From contig CAZIAZ010000047.1 in NCBI GenBank assembly GCA_964536835.1, positions 1-24,331 on the forward strand: DNA of 24,331 nt. The letters are read 5' to 3'. The stretch is from DAONFI01 sp035403485 (GTDB lineage: Bacteria; Planctomycetota; Phycisphaerae; SM23-33). Both the position numbers and the translations under genes were made by a program. The notes below the pieces were generated by a model. It was not told the DNA's origin, did not search any database, and saw only the letters and a list, made by a program, of their open reading frames with translations. Below are positions 21,240-24,331 of this stretch, piece after piece. Each line of letters starts with the position of its first letter. Positions within the stretch are counted from its first letter, which is position 1.

Positions 21240-22733
21240 TCATTTTGCCTGTCTTATCTGCGTTTCGATTGCGTCCAGCGACGCCTTGGCCAGCCATTTG
21301 GATTTATTTCGTGCTTCGGCTAATTGTGTTTGGGCGTTTTTCAGGGCGTTATCTGCGAGCGACGCATTGCCGGCTGCGCGAAATGAGCGGCTTAGCGTTA
21401 TATTCGCGCTGGCCAATGCGCTGTGCATTCTCCATTTGCCGGTTGACGGCGTATCGCGCAGTACCCGTTCCAGGGTGGATATGGAATCCTGGCAGTTTTT
21501 GACGGCGGCTTCAGCCAGTGCGTCGGCTGCGATTTTTTTTACGCTTTCATCTACGGCGATGCCGATATTGCCTGCGGTGAGAGTGTTTTGAAGATTTTCA
21601 ACCTGTTTTTTGTAGGCTATCATGTCTAGTTCTATTGATGCCGCCGCCAACGCCAGTTCCGCCTGTTTGAGTTGCATGGAATTTCTGAAATCATCCGATG
21701 CGTTCTGCAGAGCTCGTTTAAGGCTGTCCGCCGATTTTTCAAAGCCGTTCTGGCATGCGTCGACATTTGCGCAGAATTCCTTTTGCAGCGTATTGAACTC
21801 GCTGCATTTTTCGGCGAGTCGCTTATGTGCTGCCGTTGCGGCGGTATCCAGAACGTCGGCTCGTGCTTTGGCTTCTATCGCCAGGTCGTTCATGATTTTC
21901 TGCGAGTCATCCAGCGATTTGCCGTATTCTTCCTGATTTTTTATTTTCAGTTCGAGCGATTCTATCAGCATCGCCAGCCCAGCCAGTTCGCCTTCGCCGA
22001 CGGTGACGGATTTTTGTATCTTGCCGATTTCGTCGTTGAGTTTCAGGGCCTGGTCGAGTTTTGAGCCGCTCTTGCCGGCTGGAAGAAGCTGGCTCTCACG
22101 CATCAGCCGCTGTGCCTGCAGGGATTTATCGTTCATTTCAGCCGTGAGTTTGTCGAGGCTGTCTTTCTTTTCGTCGAGTGCAGCCTTTATATTTTGAAGA
22201 CGATTCTTCGTCGCCTTCACCTGCTGGGCATTCTGGTCGATTTTCGCCGTGAACGTGGCTGAGTCGAATTCGGTCTGCTTTTTGGCAGCTTTGGCGGCAG
22301 ATGCGGTTGCCCTGGCGACGCTGAAGAGATTGAATATTTCATTCATCATCGAATCGCAGACTATCATCTGCCGGCTGGCCAGGAGAAATTTGTATTGCGC
22401 TTCGACGTTTTCTATCTGAGCCAGAGACGCCCTGGCCATCGCGAGTTCTTCCGTAAGTTCGCCGGCATATTGGGCGTTCTTATTTATAGCTGCCGTGAGT
22501 TGCTGGCGGGCTTTGTCGAGAAATTCTGCGATTTGACCGTTGTTTGCGTCCGCCAGCGGGTTGACCATTTCAGCAGAGGCTGCACGACAGAACTCGTCGG
22601 ACAGCCGTGTGGCGTTTACCAGTTCCTTGCGGGCAATATTTTCCTTGCTGTCGCTGCAGCCAGAAAGGCAACCAAGTGTCCAGATGGCTACGCAAGCCAG
22701 ACCAATTACACTGTAAGAGGATTTTTTTAACAC
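21240..22733 (-). CDS. Coiled-coil lipoprotein
   Basis: A 497-residue protein. The signal peptide ends in a canonical lipobox L-S-G-C26, so the mature protein is lipid-anchored. The rest is almost entirely helical and heptad-rich: Ala, Gln, Lys and Asp abound, Pro and Gly are rare ('QVKATKNRLQNIKAALDEKK', 'SLDKLTAEMNDKSLQAQRLM'). No enzymatic motif is seen. Candidates are an envelope spacer or a scaffold; the family is not recognised. The start is GTG at 22733, with AGGAG 8 nt upstream, instead of an in-frame codon at 22787 that would bury the signal peptide. The sigma-factor gene follows 56 bp downstream with no obvious terminator, so the two may be co-transcribed. Confidence 0.78.
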   Translation of the reverse strand: MLKKSSYSVIGLACVAIWTLGCLSGCSDSKENIARKELVNATRLSDEFCRAASAEMVNPLADANNGQIAEFLDKARQQLTAAINKNAQYAGELTEELAMARASLAQIENVEAQYKFLLASRQMIVCDSMMNEIFNLFSVARATASAAKAAKKQTEFDSATFTAKIDQNAQQVKATKNRLQNIKAALDEKKDSLDKLTAEMNDKSLQAQRLMRESQLLPAGKSGSKLDQALKLNDEIGKIQKSVTVGEGELAGLAMLIESLELKIKNQEEYGKSLDDSQKIMNDLAIEAKARADVLDTAATAAHKRLAEKCSEFNTLQKEFCANVDACQNGFEKSADSLKRALQNASDDFRNSMQLKQAELALAAASIELDMIAYKKQVENLQNTLTAGNIGIAVDESVKKIAADALAEAAVKNCQDSISTLERVLRDTPSTGKWRMHSALASANITLSRSFRAAGNASLADNALKNAQTQLAEARNKSKWLAKASLDAIETQIRQAK

Positions 22734-22771
22734 GGCGATGTCTCCTATTAAGACGAACGTTAAATAACGAA

Positions 22772-22928
22772 TTAGAGCAGTTCCCAAAAAGTCATTTTGA
22801 AAACCGTTCTATGAAAAAATGTAACAGCCCGAAACCTCTTTTGCAACAAAATATGACAGAAAACCTGTTTCGGCGGCGGTCATCGAGTGGCGGCGTGAAT
22901 GGCCAGGCGATTTCTTGAACTGCTCTAA
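22772..22928. repeat. 157-bp element with 12-bp inverted ends (family 1)
   Basis: TTAGAGCAGTTC (22772-22783) and GAACTGCTCTAA (22917-22928) are perfect inverted ends. The left end extends TTAGAGCAGTTCCC, identical to 13434-13447. Near the left end AAAC-C-GTTCTA (about 22799-22811) makes a second imperfect arm. There is no reading frame inside. It lies 38 bases upstream of the coiled-coil lipoprotein start, so it probably overlaps that gene's promoter region. Confidence 0.75.
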
Positions 22929-23182
22929 AAAATATAAAATTTTCAAAGACAGTTTGTGTTTTGGGTAAATTCAGACAACAGGGGTGGCGAGCTACTTGAG
23001 CGGTTCTTGAAAATAATGTGGATGTTCCGGCATTTTATATCCGCAAAGGTATGACCGGAGATTCAAGCTACCATTAATTACTGCATATCCTGGCGATAAC
23101 CATGATAAATCGAAGCGACGGGGCATTGACTGTAACTTCGAGAGCCATTCGGTAAGCCTGAGCCCGAAATTCGAATTTTTCT
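22929..23182. other. Intergenic stretch, no supported gene
   Basis: A minus-strand frame of 64 codons runs from a TTG at 23186, overlapping the acyltransferase stop, to 22992. It has no ribosome-binding site, family motif or hydrophobic pattern that I recognise. I treat the stretch as non-coding but cannot exclude a small protein. No terminator is obvious after the acyltransferase. Confidence 0.4.
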
Positions 23183-24130
23183 TCAAGCTATGCCGTCAGC
23201 CGGCTGTTCTTCGCCTTTTGGCCGATGCTTCCAACGGCGATGCGTCCAGAGATATTGTTCCGGCGCGCGGCGGATTACGTTTTCAAGGTCGGTGGTATAA
23301 CGCTGGGTTATATATTCCATCGGCTTATCGACGTCTTTCCAGTCAGCCGGATAAATTATGTCTTCTATGCCGATTTCGAAATTGAAAAAACCGCCCAGCC
23401 GTGTGCCGTATCCGACAACTATGGGAATTTCATTCTGCATCGCCAGCAGTGCGATTGATTTATACGTGCTGGCTTTGCGGCCAAAGAAGTTCACGAAAAC
23501 GCCTTTTCGGCCGGCATCCTGGTCGGCGATGAAACTCACGCATCCTTTATCGGCGATTATGCCGGGGATAAGTTCCGTAGCGCCGTTTTTATCGAGTATA
23601 TGCATGCCGCGGCGGCTTCGCTGGCCAAGCACGAAATTGTTGATGTAGGGATTGTCGAGATTGCGGGCGACGGCATTATTGGGAAATCCCAGCGCAGCCA
23701 TCGTATATCCCACCACCTCCCAGTTGCCGAAATGGCCCGTAAGAAATATTATCCCGCTCTGCCGCTTTAGCAGCAGTCGCAAAGTCTGGGACATGTTTAA
23801 AAGCCGGATATGCCTGTTCCATGTAGCCGGCCGAAGCAGCCGGACGGTATACAGAAACTCCAGCCCGAGATAGACCATATTCCTCATGGACTCGCGGGCA
23901 ACTTTTTTTATCCGCGTATCGTCCCAATCCGGAAAACTTCGTCGCAGATGCTCTTCGGCTCGATGACGATGTTTTCTGTCAAAGCGGTAAAGCAAGTCGC
24001 CCATAAAGCGTGCAGCGGCGTAATTAACCTTTAGCGGAAAAGCATATAGCATCGCGTTAAAAAACCGCAAGGCCAGATAGGCCAGATAATCCAGATATTT
24101 ATTGCGTTTTCTATTTTTACGTTTAGGCAT
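23183..24130 (-). CDS. LpxL/HtrB-family lipid A acyltransferase
   Basis: A 315-residue protein of the lysophospholipid/lipid A acyltransferase family, which adds acyl chains to Kdo2-lipid A or related glycolipids at the inner membrane. The basic N-terminus (1-11) precedes a membrane-associated segment (about 14-35). The catalytic H-x4-E motif is 'TGHFGNWE' (H133, E138). Other marks are 'F-I-A-D-Q-D-A-G-x-x-G-V-F-V-x-F-F-G-R' (about 204-222) and the C-terminal 'PEQYLWTHRRWK'. Length is normal for LpxL/LpxM (about 305-320). It implies an LPS-like outer membrane, agreeing with the autotransporter; which acyl position it serves is not determinable. The ATG follows A/T tracts with no clear Shine-Dalgarno sequence. 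The upstream region is filled with dispersed repeats. Confidence 0.9.
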   Translation of the reverse strand: MPKRKNRKRNKYLDYLAYLALRFFNAMLYAFPLKVNYAAARFMGDLLYRFDRKHRHRAEEHLRRSFPDWDDTRIKKVARESMRNMVYLGLEFLYTVRLLRPATWNRHIRLLNMSQTLRLLLKRQSGIIFLTGHFGNWEVVGYTMAALGFPNNAVARNLDNPYINNFVLGQRSRRGMHILDKNGATELIPGIIADKGCVSFIADQDAGRKGVFVNFFGRKASTYKSIALLAMQNEIPIVVGYGTRLGGFFNFEIGIEDIIYPADWKDVDKPMEYITQRYTTDLENVIRRAPEQYLWTHRRWKHRPKGEEQPADGIA

Positions 24131-24168
24131 TTTTTTAAAAAAACTAAAAAACTAAAAAAAGTGAATCT

Positions 24169-24267
24169 CTACGGGTTAAAACCTGTAGCATCATATTCAT
24201 CAGACTTTCGCCTGTCCGCCTCACGGCGGATACTTTCATCTACGGTTTAAAAACCGTAGAATTACGA
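24169..24267 (+). repeat. Four-hairpin dispersed repeat, copy 2
   Basis: The stems are CTACGGGTT-AA-AACCTGTAG (24169-24188), CAGAC-TTTC-GCCTG (24201-24214, one mismatch), TCCGCC-TCAC-GGCGGA (24215-24230) and TCTACGGTTT-AA-AAACCGTAGA (24239-24260), ending in AATTACGA. Order, spacing and much of the sequence match 4305-4419. It lies upstream of the acyltransferase gene on the opposite strand. Confidence 0.8.
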
Positions 24268-24277
24268 AGGACATATT

Positions 24278-24331
24278 AGAACCTATCCCCAAAACCTTGG
24301 CTGCCTGCAATCGGCTCTTTTGCAGCCTGGC
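24278..24331 (+). repeat. Family-3 repeat, second copy, running off the window
   Basis: AGAACCTATCCCCAAAAC, then TTGGCTGCCTGCAA, matches 11905-11936 with one extra C. It diverges after that, where GGCTGC/GCAGCC forms a stem (24299-24328). The matching right arm, if present, lies beyond the window end. Confidence 0.7.

Noticed and set aside
22992..23186. Possible 64-residue protein after the acyltransferase
   Set aside because: TTG start, no ribosome-binding site, no recognisable family or hydrophobic pattern; kept only as a note in the gap entry.
24129..24160. A/T tract with repeated AAAAAACT units upstream of the acyltransferase
   Set aside because: Low-complexity sequence; too short and simple to call a functional repeat.
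1..24331. CRISPR array, transposase or phage genes
   Set aside because: No regularly spaced direct repeats with unique spacers and no transposase, integrase, capsid or Cas motifs were seen on either strand.

Overview
The window looks like a chromosomal segment of a Gram-negative-type bacterium, most likely a planctomycete near class Phycisphaerae. This is inferred from a tandem DUF4159 protein, a long sigma-70 factor with helix-turn-helix modules in front of it, membrane-anchored coiled-coil proteins, tRNA genes without encoded CCA, and an outer membrane implied by an autotransporter beta-barrel and a lipid A-type acyltransferase. No database search was possible, so the taxonomy is a judgement.

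Layout. 1-2.9 kb (minus strand): a TPR lipoprotein gene overlapping by 4 bp a gene for an exported protein with two DUF4159 units. 3.26-6.0 kb (plus): rpsP, trmD, rplS, yraN, tatD, a translation/RNA-modification cluster without rimM; a multi-hairpin repeat sits just ahead of rplS. 6.1-8.3 kb (plus): pgsA, pgpA, uppP, an envelope lipid operon behind a good sigma-70 promoter. 8.47-8.77 kb: tRNA-Lys(UUU) and tRNA-Glu(UUC), then a terminator. 9.08-11.83 kb: a 916-residue autotransporter. 12.16-13.42 kb: glutamate dehydrogenase, convergent with an aspartate aminotransferase (13.68-14.86 kb, minus) that lies downstream of a membrane-anchored coiled-coil protein with a BRCT-like C-terminus (14.97-16.30 kb, minus). 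16.65-17.95 kb: a small two-TM protein and a divergent alpha/beta hydrolase-like protein. 17.97-19.17 kb (minus): an RbsC-like ABC permease with no ATPase or binding protein nearby. 19.5-22.7 kb (minus): a coiled-coil lipoprotein gene followed 56 bp later by the unusual sigma factor gene. 23.2-24.1 kb (minus): an LpxL/HtrB-like acyltransferase.

The most striking signal is non-coding. The gaps between genes hold several families of dispersed palindromic repeats. Family 1 carries a terminal core like GAAC-N-GC(C)-CTCTAA (or its reverse complement) at 8.87, 13.43, 13.47, 17.96, 19.25, 19.42, 22.77 and 22.92 kb, including a 187-bp near-complete palindrome and a 157-bp element with 12-bp perfect inverted ends. 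Family 2 is a four-hairpin element with two copies (4.3 and 24.2 kb) and a collapsed remnant (12.0 kb). Family 3 is a 76-bp palindrome ending AGAACCTATCCC (11.9 kb, second copy at 24.28 kb running into the window end), twice found next to family 2. Family 4 is a short hairpin around TCAAGTTTAA (19.43 kb, half copy at 35-53). No transposase is present, so these would have to be miniature elements moved in trans, or structured RNA/REP-like sequences.

By function, the protein genes cover translation, phospholipid and undecaprenyl-phosphate metabolism, glutamate/aspartate nitrogen metabolism and envelope structure. Start sites were moved from the longest reading frame to a ribosome-binding-site-supported codon for the TPR lipoprotein, pgsA, uppP, the autotransporter, the BRCT-like protein, the hydrolase and the coiled-coil lipoprotein, and to the only ATG near the N-terminus for the permease.
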